64,000 bases of DNA from Undibacterium paludis (GCF_022568815.1 NZ_JAKZHX010000017.1:78178-142177); one strand, 5' to 3'; positions 17,475 to 26,631 are shown, counted from the stretch's first letter. Numbers and translations: made by a program. The notes: generated by a model from the sequence alone, not told the origin.

Positions 17475-17518
17475 CTTAAGGGCTAATTAAGGGCTACTTA
17501 AGGGCAGCTTAAGGTCTA
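17475..17518 (+). promoter_or_regulatory. Four tandem 11-bp PmrA/QseB-like boxes (CTTAAG-N5 repeats)
   Basis: Four exact 11-mers in a row: CTTAAGGGCTA, ATTAAGGGCTA, CTTAAGGGCAG, CTTAAGGTCTA. The hexamer YTTAAK at 11-bp spacing is the published form of the PmrA box and related QseB sites (OmpR-family regulators bind direct repeats one helical turn apart). A TATGCT hexamer at 17546-17551 could be the -10. The next gene downstream on this strand starts at 17621. In the rest of the 442-bp gap from pgk I see no gene. Confidence 0.65.
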
Positions 17519-17620
17519 TTACGCAAGAAATTCCTCTTAAAATGCTATGCTAGGTAAATTTACGCCTTCAATTCCATGTCAATCTGTCAATAGAGCACAG
17601 TCAACCATGAAAGCACACTC

Positions 17621-18628
17621 ATGAGCACCAGTATATTCTGGCAAGAACTCAGCAAGGCTGAGCCGCAACTGGCAAAGCAGGAAGTCCACGATGCGATGGA
17701 GGGTATCAACGCTATTCTGCAGCCGCATTTTCCCGACGTGGCTGCAGAGTTGCTGCAACACCATAGCGAAGGGAATGCTGGTCGCTATGACCTGATCATT
17801 ACCGCACATGGCTCTGTTGAACATTTTCAGGAGGTCATGGAACTGGTGCAAAGCGCACCCAAACTGGATTTGTTTGCACAAGTTGTCGCTTTCAGGGCGC
17901 GTACCGATACTGAAGGTTTTTCCATGACCATGGGTGATTTCTCACTGGGTACGGCAGACATCCTGGTTGCTCATTATGCCGATGCTGGCCGGGTGGGCCT
18001 GCAACTCTGGTTTGGCAAACCGATACCTCAGGATTTTGTAGATCATGCCAAACACATGTCCTTCATACTACTGGACCATGCCATCGGCGAATATGACTTT
18101 GCCATCAAGATAGGCCCTGTGGAATTCATGGAGGAAGAGACAGGTCAACAGACGACCAGCCTGACGCAGTTCCCGGCGGTGCTTGACGCATTCTGGCGTG
18201 AGGATCTTAAACATACCGCCATTTTCCCTACCGGCGACAATGAATGGGCAGGTTTTGAACTGGTCAGCAATACCGACCCGGACGACAAGCTGTTCGTACA
18301 GCGCAATGAATCAGCCATGGCCCTGGTTGGCCGTGCCGACATGCTGTGGCGACTCGAAGTGCAGGCAGAAATAAGCAACAGCGATGAACTGGAAAAGGTC
18401 AGGGAATTCGAAGACCAGCTGGAAACCCTGCTGACACAAACCCAGGAGGGTATATCGACCCAGATCACCCTGCACGGCAATCTGCGCAGCATGAGCTGGC
18501 AAGTCAGCGACAGCCCGGCTGCCCTTGGCAAGGCGCAAAAACTGGCAGACAGTTTTTCGCAAATTGAATTTGAGATCAGCTCAGAATTTGACCCGCAGTG
18601 GCAAGATTATTTGCGCTGGGTTGCATGA
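17621..18628 (+). CDS. Hypothetical protein behind tandem OmpR-type boxes
   Basis: A 335-residue soluble protein, acidic, with no signal peptide or membrane segment. The first part (MSTSIFWQELSKAEPQLAKQEVHDAMEGIN) looks helical; the middle alternates strands (DLIITAHGSVEHFQEVMELV; GTADILVAHY; GLQLWFGKP); the C-terminal 90 residues form a second alpha/beta segment. I do not recognise a family with confidence. The ATG at 17621 has a weak GAAAG upstream. kdsA follows after 56 nt. Confidence 0.75.
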   Translation: MSTSIFWQELSKAEPQLAKQEVHDAMEGINAILQPHFPDVAAELLQHHSEGNAGRYDLIITAHGSVEHFQEVMELVQSAPKLDLFAQVVAFRARTDTEGFSMTMGDFSLGTADILVAHYADAGRVGLQLWFGKPIPQDFVDHAKHMSFILLDHAIGEYDFAIKIGPVEFMEEETGQQTTSLTQFPAVLDAFWREDLKHTAIFPTGDNEWAGFELVSNTDPDDKLFVQRNESAMALVGRADMLWRLEVQAEISNSDELEKVREFEDQLETLLTQTQEGISTQITLHGNLRSMSWQVSDSPAALGKAQKLADSFSQIEFEISSEFDPQWQDYLRWVA

Positions 18629-18684
18629 GTCCAGGATCACTTTGAACACAGACACGACCTCATTTTTACTGAACAGGAATACCC

Positions 18685-19530
18685 TTGAATACCGTATCCA
18701 TCACCCCGCAAATTCATGTCGACAACCACAAGCCTTTCGTCTTGTTTGGTGGCATGAATGTACTTGAATCCAAAGACATGGCCTTGCGTGTCGCCGAAGA
18801 ATATGTACGCGTCACCAGCAAGCTGGGCATACCCTATGTGTTCAAGGCCAGCTTTGACAAGGCTAACCGTTCGTCCATTCATTCCTACCGTGGCCCTGGC
18901 CTGGAAGAAGGTTTGAAGATTTTTGAAGCCGTCAAGACTGAATTCGGTGTACCGCTGATCACAGACGTGCACGAGCCATGGCAAGCCGCGCAAGTGGCGG
19001 AAATCGTCGATGTGCTGCAACTGCCGGCCTTTCTGGCGCGCCAGACTGACCTGGTAGTGGCACTGGCTAAAACCGGTCGCGTGATCAATATCAAGAAGCC
19101 ACAGTTCCTGAGCCCTTCACAGGTACAGAATATCGTCGAAAAATTCCATGAAGCAGGCAACAAGCAACTGATACTCTGTGATCGCGGCACCTGCTTTGGC
19201 TACGACAACCTGGTCGTCGACATGCTCGGTTTTGCCGTGATGAAAAAAGTTACCAACGACATCCCCGTCATCTTTGACGTCACCCATGCCCTGCAGCAAC
19301 GCGAATCAGGCGCAGCCGCATCCGGCGGCCGCCGCGAACAGATCGTCGAACTGGCCCGCGCCGGCATGGCGACTGGTCTGGCAGGCCTGTTCCTCGAAGC
19401 GCATCCTGATCCGGCGCAAGCTAAATGCGATGGCCCTAGCGCCTTGCCGCTGGACAAACTGGAACCATTTTTGGCACAACTGAAGGCACTGGATGATTTG
19501 GTGAAGTCGTTTGGGAAGTTGGAGATTTGA
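18685..19530 (+). CDS. kdsA: 3-deoxy-8-phosphooctulonate synthase (KDO-8-P synthase), metal-independent type
   Basis: Condenses phosphoenolpyruvate with arabinose-5-phosphate to make KDO-8-phosphate for lipopolysaccharide inner core. 281 residues. The N-terminal KPFVLFGGMNVLESKD matches the E. coli enzyme, with asparagine where metal-dependent enzymes have cysteine. PYVFKASFDKANRSSIHSYRGPG, ITDVHEP and LEAHPDPAQAKCDGPSALPL are diagnostic. The likely start is a TTG at 18685, preceded by AGGA at 8-nt spacing. It is not in the pyrG-kdsA-eno setting I would expect in betaproteobacteria, so it may be a second copy. Confidence 0.93.
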   Translation: MNTVSITPQIHVDNHKPFVLFGGMNVLESKDMALRVAEEYVRVTSKLGIPYVFKASFDKANRSSIHSYRGPGLEEGLKIFEAVKTEFGVPLITDVHEPWQAAQVAEIVDVLQLPAFLARQTDLVVALAKTGRVINIKKPQFLSPSQVQNIVEKFHEAGNKQLILCDRGTCFGYDNLVVDMLGFAVMKKVTNDIPVIFDVTHALQQRESGAAASGGRREQIVELARAGMATGLAGLFLEAHPDPAQAKCDGPSALPLDKLEPFLAQLKALDDLVKSFGKLEI

Positions 19531-19613
19531 GGAAGTGGTTTGAGACAACAATCCTGATCAGACTGGACGACGTAGGCAATCCAGTCTGCAAATGATTAGG
19601 TCAGATTAAATCT

Positions 19614-20057
19614 ATGTACGACGATCTCAATCATCTTTACCGCTTCCCTACCAGAGCGGCCATTGATGCTCTCGCCAGTCGCTTCAATTTACCCAATACC
19701 AGGGACATGCAGGATTGGGAATATCAGGTTGCTGATGCAAATAGAATCAATGAATTTCTTGCGGCGTATGATAGTGGGGAATTGAGCGACGATGAAAAAT
19801 TCACGCTTGCAGCCATGCTTTTCCAGTCATTTTGGAATGCACTGGATGAAGGCCAGACTTTTTTGAATAGTGCAGGCTGGAAGCATTTTCTGGATTTGAT
19901 TGAACAAGATATAGAGATACATATTTATCTTGTCTGGTATTGGTCCAGCGTTGAAAAGTCTGAAGCTGATATTGAAAACCCTGATTATATGTTTTCGATC
20001 AGCCCTTTCATACGGCCAATTCTTTTGCGGCACCAAGCTAAATTTGCCAGACATTAA
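19614..20057 (+). CDS. Hypothetical protein
   Basis: A 147-residue soluble protein opening MYDDLNHLYRFPTRAAIDAL, rich in aromatic and acidic residues (DDEKFTLAAMLFQSFWNALDEG; WVWYWSS-like core near residue 105). No signal peptide. I do not recognise a family; composition and size would fit an immunity-like or stand-alone accessory protein, but there is no neighbour to support that. It follows kdsA by 83 nt. Confidence 0.65.
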   Translation: MYDDLNHLYRFPTRAAIDALASRFNLPNTRDMQDWEYQVADANRINEFLAAYDSGELSDDEKFTLAAMLFQSFWNALDEGQTFLNSAGWKHFLDLIEQDIEIHIYLVWYWSSVEKSEADIENPDYMFSISPFIRPILLRHQAKFARH

Positions 20058-20190
20058 ATTAATGTACTGCGCCTGGACGTTGTTACTGAGTATGCTTTGA
20101 AAGCATGAATCTTGGCTGCATTGTTGTTGGCTTTTTGCTGTTCCGATGTGTCGATGCCTTTGCTGCGAGGCAGAAAATGGATTAAGAAAT

Positions 20191-20350
20191 GACCGTTGTT
20201 TGAGCGTAGCGAGTTTCGGGCATTTCCCATTTTTTGACTTGCAGCAAAGGGGACACCCGCAGGGGGCAGCGACGCCTCGGTCGCCTTCTTTTGCATTCTT
20301 TTCTTGGCGAGACAAGAAAAGAATGTAGCTGCCGGGCTACCCCCGGCCTG
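20191..20350. repeat. Long Burkholderiales-type intergenic repeat
   Basis: Contains TTGTTTGAGCGTAGCGAGTTTCGGG, then GGGGACACCCGCAGGGGGC, then CTTCTTTTGCATTCTTTTCTTGGCGAGACAAGAAAAGAATG and GCTGCCGGGCTACCCCCGGC. From memory this resembles a sequence repeated in many Burkholderiales genomes. It includes an inverted pair TTCTTTTCTTG / CAAGAAAAGAA. The gap 20058-20518 otherwise holds only a GTCATTC-type hairpin; no gene is seen. Confidence 0.65.
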
Positions 20351-20438
20351 TGGTCGTAAATAACTTACGAAGGTATTTGAAAATCTAGTTCGTAATTTGC
20401 ACGAGCATGAATTGCTACTTTATGCGATATGATACGAA

Positions 20439-20476
20439 CGTCACTGGATTCCAGCTAACACCACGCTGGAATGACG
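20439..20476. repeat. GTCATTC-type hairpin
   Basis: CGTCACTGGATTCCAGC faces GCTGGAATGACG across TAACACCAC, a REP-style hairpin related to the one at 13130-13159. It lies 43 bp beyond the waaC stop and could protect or end that transcript. Confidence 0.55.
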
Positions 20477-20518
20477 TTGCTAAAGGCACGGAGTTACACT
20501 TAGCCACTAGACATGTTG

Positions 20519-21514
20519 CTATGCGCCAGTTGCTCTCATTAAGGTTCTCATCGCCCCTCGAACCTCATCCACTGTCGCAGGCACCCCACTATCTCCAAGA
20601 TTAATAATCCTGTCCGACCAGTTCCCCTCAGTCTTCCAGCGCGGCGAAGCGCAATAGATTTCTATGGTCGGGGTTTCATAGGCAGCGGCTATGTGGGTCA
20701 GCCCGGTATCGACACCGATGGCAAGGCGTGCTTTTTGTGCGAGCAAAGTTGCTGCCTGCATGGAGAGTGCAGGCAAGACGCTGGCATTGGGCATGACGGC
20801 GGCCATGGCTTCTGCTTCGGCTTTTTCTGCGGAACTGCCCCAGGGCAGCAGTATGGGTAATCCGTAGTTTTTCAATTCGGCAGCAATCGCCTGCCAGTGC
20901 TCGCGCGGCCATTTCTTGGCGGCGCCTGCGGTGCCATGGAAGAATACGGCGTAGGGTGTTGCAGGTAACCAGGTGCGCTGTTCTGCCGGTATGTCCGGCG
21001 CCTGCAGGCCAAAGCTGGCAGGGCTATCGACGGTATAGCCGCCAGCAACAGCGGCGACCAGGCGGCCGCGCAGGACGGCGTGGGTGCGCTTGTCTACCGG
21101 TACGCTGGTGTCGTGGAATATTCTGGAAATGCCTTCATAACCCGAACCCTCGGTGCCATTGGCCAGGCCGACTTTTTTACCACTTCTGGTCTTGTGCGCC
21201 AGTCCCATGATGATGCCGGTTTTCAGCAAACCCTGGGTGTCGAGTATCAGGTCGTATTGCTCTTGCCTTAACTGGCGGAAGAAGTTTTTAATTTCTTGTC
21301 GTGTGGATGCCTGCCCCAGGCTCTTGCGCCAGCGGCGCAGGGCGAAAGGGTAGATGTTGCTGACACCGGGATTGAGGCGCACCAGCTGCACATAGGCTTC
21401 TTCCACGACCCAGTCTATGCGCGCATCAGGGAAGTGACGACGCAAGTCGTCGACGATGGGCATATTGTGCAAAACATCGCCCAGGGACGAGACACGAACT
21501 AGCAGGATTTTCAC
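20519..21514 (-). CDS. waaC: Lipopolysaccharide heptosyltransferase I
   Basis: GT9-family enzyme that adds the first L,D-heptose to KDO of the inner core. 331 residues. The N-terminus KILLVRVSSLGDVLHNMPIVDDL and C-terminal IGVDTGLTHIAAAYETPTIEIY (donor-binding loop) are typical of WaaC. The start is the GTG at 21514, which gives the usual VKILLVR opening; an upstream ATG at 21571 would add residues encoded in a repeat. It is the last gene of the minus-strand polysaccharide cluster, after a 180-bp gap. Confidence 0.9.
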   Translation of the reverse strand: MKILLVRVSSLGDVLHNMPIVDDLRRHFPDARIDWVVEEAYVQLVRLNPGVSNIYPFALRRWRKSLGQASTRQEIKNFFRQLRQEQYDLILDTQGLLKTGIIMGLAHKTRSGKKVGLANGTEGSGYEGISRIFHDTSVPVDKRTHAVLRGRLVAAVAGGYTVDSPASFGLQAPDIPAEQRTWLPATPYAVFFHGTAGAAKKWPREHWQAIAAELKNYGLPILLPWGSSAEKAEAEAMAAVMPNASVLPALSMQAATLLAQKARLAIGVDTGLTHIAAAYETPTIEIYCASPRWKTEGNWSDRIINLGDSGVPATVDEVRGAMRTLMRATGA

Positions 21515-21535
21515 GATAGTAGTAAGACCGAAAAT

Positions 21536-21666
21536 CTCACCACAGAGACACAGAGTCACAGAGAAAAGCAAGAGAAAATCTTTTGGAGTGAAAGTGCTTG
21601 GTCAGCACTCTTCACGCTTTTAGTTTTTCTCTGTGCTCTTCTGTGTCTCCGTGCTTCTGTGGTGAG
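21536..21666. repeat. CACCACAGAGACACAGAG inverted repeat, family E copy 1
   Basis: CTCACCACAGAGACACAGAG at the left faces CTGTGTCTCCGTGCTTCTGTGGTGAG at the right, in a 131-bp inverted arrangement with a second inner pair (GTCACAGAGAAAA / TTTTTCTCTGTGCTC). A related half-copy lies at 31237-31318. Confidence 0.75.
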
Positions 21667-21693
21667 CTTTTATGTTTTGGGTTTAAATTAAAT

Positions 21694-23070
21694 TTAATAT
21701 GGCAGGACAGCATCTGGCTTGACAGCCAGCACGGCTTGTTTCATCGCGTCCTGTATGCGTGCCAGGGCTTCCGGGTTTTCTGCTTCAAAGCGCATGACGA
21801 TGACAGGGGTAGTGTTCGATGAACGTGCCAGGCCAAAGCCGTCCGGGTATTCAACACGCAGGCCGTCGATGGTGATGATTTCGTCAGAACCTGGGAAGCT
21901 GGCATTAGCCTGCATGGCGGCGATGATCTTGAAGTTTTCGCCTTCGGCCAGTTGCAGTTGCAGTTCCGGCGTTGAGGCTGACTGAGGCAGGCTGTTCAGG
22001 GTGGCACTCATGTCGGCCACGCGGCTGATGATTTCAAGCAGTCGCGCACCAGCGTACAGGCCGTCATCAAAACCATACCAGCGGTCTTTGAAGAAGATGT
22101 GGCCGCTCATTTCGCCACCGAGTGGTGAGCCGGTTTCGCGCAGCTTGGCCTTGACCAGGGAGTGGCCGGTTTTCCACATCAGCGGCACACCGCCGCGTGC
22201 CTTGACCCACGGGGCGATATGGCGTGTGCATTTGACGTCATACAGAATCTGCGCGCCGGGGTTGCGTGTCAATACGTCTTCGGCGAACAGCATCAACTGA
22301 CGGTCAGGGTAGATGATATTGCCGTCCTTGGTGACGACACCAAGGCGGTCACCATCGCCATCAAAGGCCAGGCCTATCTCTGCATCGGTGGTTTGCAGGC
22401 AGTGTATCAGGTCTTGCAGGTTTTCCGGGTGCGCAGGGTCTGGGTGATGGTTGGGGAAGGTACCGTCGACTTCACAGAACAGTTCTATGACTTCGCAACC
22501 CATGCCGCGGTAGAGGTCGGCCGCATAAGCGCCGGCTACGCCATTGCCGCAATCGACCGCAATTTTCAGCGGGCGGGCGATTTTGACATCGCTGATGATG
22601 CGCTCAAGGTAGGTCGCCTTGATGTCATGTGTGCGGTAGCTGCCGCTACCCTGTTTGAAATCCTTGTTCAAAATGGCCTGGTACAGCGCTTGGATGGCGT
22701 CACCATAAATCGCTTCACCCGCCAGCACCATCTTGAAGCCGTTGTAGTCGGGTGGATTGTGACTGCCGGTCACCATGATGCCGGATGCCGCGCCCAGCAC
22801 ATTGGTGCCGAAGTACACCATGGGGGTGACCACCACGCCGAGGTCGATGACATCCACGCCGGTTGATTGCAAGCCCTTGGCCAGGGCGCTGATCAGGTCG
22901 GGGCCGGACAGGCGACCGTCACGGCCGATGACCACGGCTTTTTCACCTTTGGCGATTGCGGCGCTGCCAAATGCCTGGCCTATCAGGTGGGCGACTTCAG
23001 CGTCCAGGGTTTTGCCGATGATGCCGCGTATGTCGTAGGCTTTGAATATGCTGGGGGAGAGTAGGGACAT
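21694..23070 (-). CDS. Phosphomannomutase/phosphoglucomutase (AlgC/ManB type)
   Basis: Alpha-D-phosphohexomutase, interconverting hexose 6- and 1-phosphates and so supplying glucose-1-P for RmlA or mannose-1-P. 458 residues. The phosphoserine loop is VTGSHNPPDYNG, the metal loop FDGDGDRLGVV, the sugar-binding loop GGEMSGHIFF and the C-terminal phosphate loop VRSSNTTP-like (LARSSNTTPVIV). It follows the WbpM-like gene by 45 bp in the polysaccharide cluster. Which hexose it prefers cannot be told. Confidence 0.92.
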   Translation of the reverse strand: MSLLSPSIFKAYDIRGIIGKTLDAEVAHLIGQAFGSAAIAKGEKAVVIGRDGRLSGPDLISALAKGLQSTGVDVIDLGVVVTPMVYFGTNVLGAASGIMVTGSHNPPDYNGFKMVLAGEAIYGDAIQALYQAILNKDFKQGSGSYRTHDIKATYLERIISDVKIARPLKIAVDCGNGVAGAYAADLYRGMGCEVIELFCEVDGTFPNHHPDPAHPENLQDLIHCLQTTDAEIGLAFDGDGDRLGVVTKDGNIIYPDRQLMLFAEDVLTRNPGAQILYDVKCTRHIAPWVKARGGVPLMWKTGHSLVKAKLRETGSPLGGEMSGHIFFKDRWYGFDDGLYAGARLLEIISRVADMSATLNSLPQSASTPELQLQLAEGENFKIIAAMQANASFPGSDEIITIDGLRVEYPDGFGLARSSNTTPVIVMRFEAENPEALARIQDAMKQAVLAVKPDAVLPY

Positions 23071-23115
23071 GGTTTTTTCCAGTTCAATATAATTCTTGCT
23101 GATTTATGCGTATGC

Positions 23116-25047
23116 TTAATGGAGCAGGCCAGGGGCTGCCTGATTTTCTGTGTTGACTTGCTGGGCTTGCCAGATCAGGTCTTCTATGCCGCATTGTGGC
23201 TCATATTCTGCCACTATTTGCAGCAGCAGGGCACGGATTTGCGGATAATCAAAGGCCGTGCAGGCAGCCTGCAAGTCTTGCAGCAGGGCTTGCAGTTGCT
23301 CCCAGGGTAATTCGCTTTCCTGGGCACGCATGATGAGCGGGTGGGAAGTGCCTTCCACATTGTCGCCTATCAATAATTCTTCATACAGTTTTTCGCCGGG
23401 GCGCAGGCCTACATGCTGGATTTCTATGGTGCCGTCGGGCGTGGTTTCTGATTTGACTTCCAGTCCGCTCAAATGCACCATGCGGCGCGCCAGATCAATG
23501 ATGCGAACCGGCTCGCCCATGTCCAGGACGAATACGTCACCACCTTCGCCCATGGCCCCGGCCTGCAAGACCAGTTGCGCGGCTTCGGGGATGGTCATGA
23601 AGTAGCGGGTGATTTCAGGGTGGGTCAGGGTGATTGGCCCACCTGCCATGATCTGCTTGCGGAACAGCGGCACGACCGAGCCGGATGAGCCGAGCACATT
23701 GCCAAAGCGCACCATGCAAAAGCGGGTATGTTGCTGACGGCGAGCACAAGCCTGCAAGATCAGTTCAGCCAGACGCTTGGTGGCGCCCATGACATTGGTC
23801 GGGCGAACCGCCTTGTCGGTGGAAATCAGTACGAAATTCTTGACCCTGGCAGTCATCGCCGCCTGGGCGACGGATAGTGTGCCAAACACATTATTGCGTA
23901 TGCCTTCTGCCGGATTGTGTTCGACCAGCGGTACATGCTTGTAGGCTGCGGCGTGATACAGGGTTTCAACTTCGCAGGTGCTGAAGATGCGGTCCAGCTT
24001 GGCGCTGTCGAGTATGGAACCAAGGAAGGGCAGGATTTCCACCTCGAGTTTCAATTGCTGGCGCAAGCCGGACAATTCCTGTTCGATCGCATACAGGGCG
24101 TATTCCGACATCTCCAGCAAGACCAGTCTGGCCGGGCGCTGGCGCAAAATCTGACGGCACAGCTCCGAACCGATGGAGCCACCTGCCCCAGTTACCATCA
24201 CGCGTTTGCCGGTGATGCAGATGGACAGCAGGCGGGTATCAGGTTCTACCTGGTCGCGACCGAGCAAATCTTCGATCTCGACTTCGCGGATGTCCTGCAC
24301 GCGCAATTCGCCATTGACCAGGCTTTGTATTGAAGGCGTGACCTTGATCCTGAGTTTCAGGGGTTCCAGGTTATCGAGTACCTGTTTTTGCCGGGTCTTG
24401 CTGATGCTGGGCATGGCCAGTAAGATTTCACGTATGTCGTGTCGCTCAGCCAGGTCTTTCAGCACTTCAGGGGCAAAGACCTTGACGCCGCCTATGGTCG
24501 AACCCTGCACTGATTTGTTGTCATCAATGAAGGCAATGCAGACATATTCGCCACCGGCACGCAGGGCTGTAGCCAGCTGCGCGCCGGCCTTGCCCGCTCC
24601 GTAGATAGCGATACGGATTGCATTCTCAGCCATGTCGGCCTGCAACAGCCAGGCCCTGGCCAAAAAGCGGCTGGCGCCAACGTAGAGGATGGAGCCTGCC
24701 CAGAAAAAGCCGAATACCGCACGCGACAGCGGGGTGATATGCAGCATCACGGCGACAAAAGCCATGAACAGCACGGACAGGGTGACGCCAAAGACGACCA
24801 CGCTGATGATTTTCTGGTCGATGAAGCGGATCACGGCACGGTACAGGCCTATGCGTATGAATACTGGTATGGCTATCAACGGTACAGAAACGATGAGCCA
24901 GAAGTAATGATTGAACAGGCTGGCATTAAAGGTTTCATAGCGCAGCCAGATCGCCACGATAAAAGTCAGTGGCAGGCAGATCAGGTCTGCCACCGCAGCC
25001 AGCACCTGTTTTTGCAGGCGCGGCAGATTGAGCAGGGATTGCATCAT
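23116..25047 (-). CDS. WbpM/PglF-type UDP-N-acetylglucosamine 4,6-dehydratase, membrane-bound
   Basis: A 643-residue protein with four N-terminal membrane helices, a CoA-binding-like domain (IAIYGAGKAGAQLATAL near residue 145) and a C-terminal short-chain dehydrogenase domain: TGAGGSIGSELCRQI, AAYKHVPLVEHNP and STDKAVRPTNVMGATKR. WbpM-type enzymes turn UDP-GlcNAc into UDP-4-keto-6-deoxy-GlcNAc, the precursor of QuiNAc or FucNAc. The next two upstream genes encode an initiating transferase and a reductase-like epimerase, which together fit synthesis of a lipid-linked 6-deoxy-HexNAc. Confidence 0.92.
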   Translation of the reverse strand: MMQSLLNLPRLQKQVLAAVADLICLPLTFIVAIWLRYETFNASLFNHYFWLIVSVPLIAIPVFIRIGLYRAVIRFIDQKIISVVVFGVTLSVLFMAFVAVMLHITPLSRAVFGFFWAGSILYVGASRFLARAWLLQADMAENAIRIAIYGAGKAGAQLATALRAGGEYVCIAFIDDNKSVQGSTIGGVKVFAPEVLKDLAERHDIREILLAMPSISKTRQKQVLDNLEPLKLRIKVTPSIQSLVNGELRVQDIREVEIEDLLGRDQVEPDTRLLSICITGKRVMVTGAGGSIGSELCRQILRQRPARLVLLEMSEYALYAIEQELSGLRQQLKLEVEILPFLGSILDSAKLDRIFSTCEVETLYHAAAYKHVPLVEHNPAEGIRNNVFGTLSVAQAAMTARVKNFVLISTDKAVRPTNVMGATKRLAELILQACARRQQHTRFCMVRFGNVLGSSGSVVPLFRKQIMAGGPITLTHPEITRYFMTIPEAAQLVLQAGAMGEGGDVFVLDMGEPVRIIDLARRMVHLSGLEVKSETTPDGTIEIQHVGLRPGEKLYEELLIGDNVEGTSHPLIMRAQESELPWEQLQALLQDLQAACTAFDYPQIRALLLQIVAEYEPQCGIEDLIWQAQQVNTENQAAPGLLH

Positions 25048-25062
25048 GGTTGCCCGCCTCGC

Positions 25063-25626
25063 TTAATGGGTAATGCCGTCACGGCGTACTACTTTGTAAA
25101 AGGTCAGGAACAGGATGCGCAAGTCCAGCATGAAAGACTGGTGTTGCAGGTAATACGCATCAAGGTCCACCTTGACCGGTATCGGTAATTCATCCCGGCC
25201 ATTGATTTGGGCCCAGCCTGTCAGGCCGGGTGGAATAGTATGCACTTGCTTTTCAGTGCGCAGGGCAATCAGGTCATCCTGATTGTACAGGGCTGGACGC
25301 GGGCCGACAAAGCTCATGTCGCCAGTCAGTATGCTCCACAATTGCGGTAATTCATCGAGACTGGATTTGCGCAAAAAAGAACCGATGGGTGTCAGGTATT
25401 GATCCGGATTGGCCAGCAAGTGAGTGGCCACTGCCGGTGTTTCGATCAGCATGCTGCGAAACTTTGGCATCTTGAAAATGGCATTGTTGCGGCCAACGCG
25501 GTCAGACCAGTAAACGATAGGCCCGCGTGAAGTCAGCTTGACACAGATGGCGACGATGAGCAGGGGCAGCAGCAGGATCAGGCTGGCGAACAGGGCAAGG
25601 CTGAAATCAAAAAGGCGTTTTAACAT
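25063..25626 (-). CDS. Initiating sugar phosphotransferase (PglC/WcaJ C-terminal type)
   Basis: Transfers a sugar-1-phosphate from its UDP donor to undecaprenyl phosphate to start the repeat unit. 187 residues, the short form: one N-terminal reentrant helix (LFASLILLLPLLIVAICVKL) and the catalytic part with KMPKFRSM, SSLDELPQLWSILTGDMSFVGPRP and PGLTGWAQINGR. Lies between the epimerase and WbpM-like genes on the same strand, which suggests its donor is their UDP-6-deoxy-HexNAc. Confidence 0.93.
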   Translation of the reverse strand: MLKRLFDFSLALFASLILLLPLLIVAICVKLTSRGPIVYWSDRVGRNNAIFKMPKFRSMLIETPAVATHLLANPDQYLTPIGSFLRKSSLDELPQLWSILTGDMSFVGPRPALYNQDDLIALRTEKQVHTIPPGLTGWAQINGRDELPIPVKVDLDAYYLQHQSFMLDLRILFLTFYKVVRRDGITH

Positions 25627-25662
25627 GGCGCTTACTAAAATACGAAGTGATTACTGACTTAT

Positions 25663-26628
25663 TCATGGCTGTAACGTGTGGCTGATTGCGTCAACAGTCG
25701 CCTGCAAGCCCTGCTCTACGGTAAAGGCGGGCGACCAGCCCAGCATATTCCGGGTCTTGCTGATATCGACCTGCAGCGACTGACATAGCCGGTCAGCAAC
25801 ACTTTGCCTGCCCAGCAGTTTTGCCGCCAGGTTCAGCAAGGCCGGTGGAAATGGCCACAACCTGGCCCTGACTTGCATGGCCTGGGCGCACAGGCGCAGC
25901 AGTTGCGGTGTCGACAGGTCGCGCCCGTCCGACACCATGAAAACCTGGTTGCGGGCTTTTTCCATCAGGCGTACATGCATGACCAGGCTGACCAGGTTAC
26001 CAAGGTACACAAAGCTGCGCTGGTTGCGTATGCTGGCCAGCGGCAAGGGCAGGCCACGCTGGACACCGCGCAGCATGCTCAGGAAGTTGGCCTTGACACC
26101 GGGGCCGTACACCAGCGGAGGACGGATGATGGTGACGCTCATGCCGCTGTCCTTGCCCAGTTTGAGTAGCGCCATTTCTGCTTCGTGCTTGGAAATACCA
26201 TAGGCATCCTGCGGCAGCACGACATCATTGGCGGCAAAGGCATAACCGTTTTCTGTTGCTTCACCATTGACCTTGACCGAACTCAGGTAAATGAATTGCT
26301 TGACGCCGGCGGCGGCGGCCTGGCGTGCCAGGTTCAGACTGCCATCGACATTCACCTGACGGAACAGTTGCAAGGGATCGCTTGCCGTCTCTCGCATGAC
26401 ATGGACACGGGCAGCACAGTGCATGACGATATCAATCCCCGGCAAGTATGCTGACCAGTCGGTGTCGGCATCCAGCCCGGTGATCAGGGGATTGTGCATC
26501 TGGGCGGCTTGCCAGTTCAGTGGTTTGCGGGTGGGACAAATCAGATCGGCATGGCTGGCCAGGCAAGCCTGGGCCAAAGCCTGGCCGACAAAGCCGCTGG
26601 CGCCCGTCAACAAAATCTGTTGTTTCAT
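25663..26628 (-). CDS. NAD-dependent epimerase/dehydratase (WbpV-like 4-ketoreductase)
   Basis: A 321-residue extended SDR protein: ILLTGASGFVGQAL at the N-terminus, catalytic-type YGISKHEAE (YxxxK) and IRPPLVYGPGVKANF. Placed next to an initiating transferase and a WbpM-type dehydratase, the closest functional parallel is WbpV of Pseudomonas aeruginosa, which reduces UDP-4-keto-6-deoxy-GlcNAc to UDP-QuiNAc or FucNAc. A 4-epimerase role is also possible. It overlaps nothing; 36 bp separate it from the transferase gene. Confidence 0.82.
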   Translation of the reverse strand: MKQQILLTGASGFVGQALAQACLASHADLICPTRKPLNWQAAQMHNPLITGLDADTDWSAYLPGIDIVMHCAARVHVMRETASDPLQLFRQVNVDGSLNLARQAAAAGVKQFIYLSSVKVNGEATENGYAFAANDVVLPQDAYGISKHEAEMALLKLGKDSGMSVTIIRPPLVYGPGVKANFLSMLRGVQRGLPLPLASIRNQRSFVYLGNLVSLVMHVRLMEKARNQVFMVSDGRDLSTPQLLRLCAQAMQVRARLWPFPPALLNLAAKLLGRQSVADRLCQSLQVDISKTRNMLGWSPAFTVEQGLQATVDAISHTLQP

Positions 26629-26631
26629 TGT

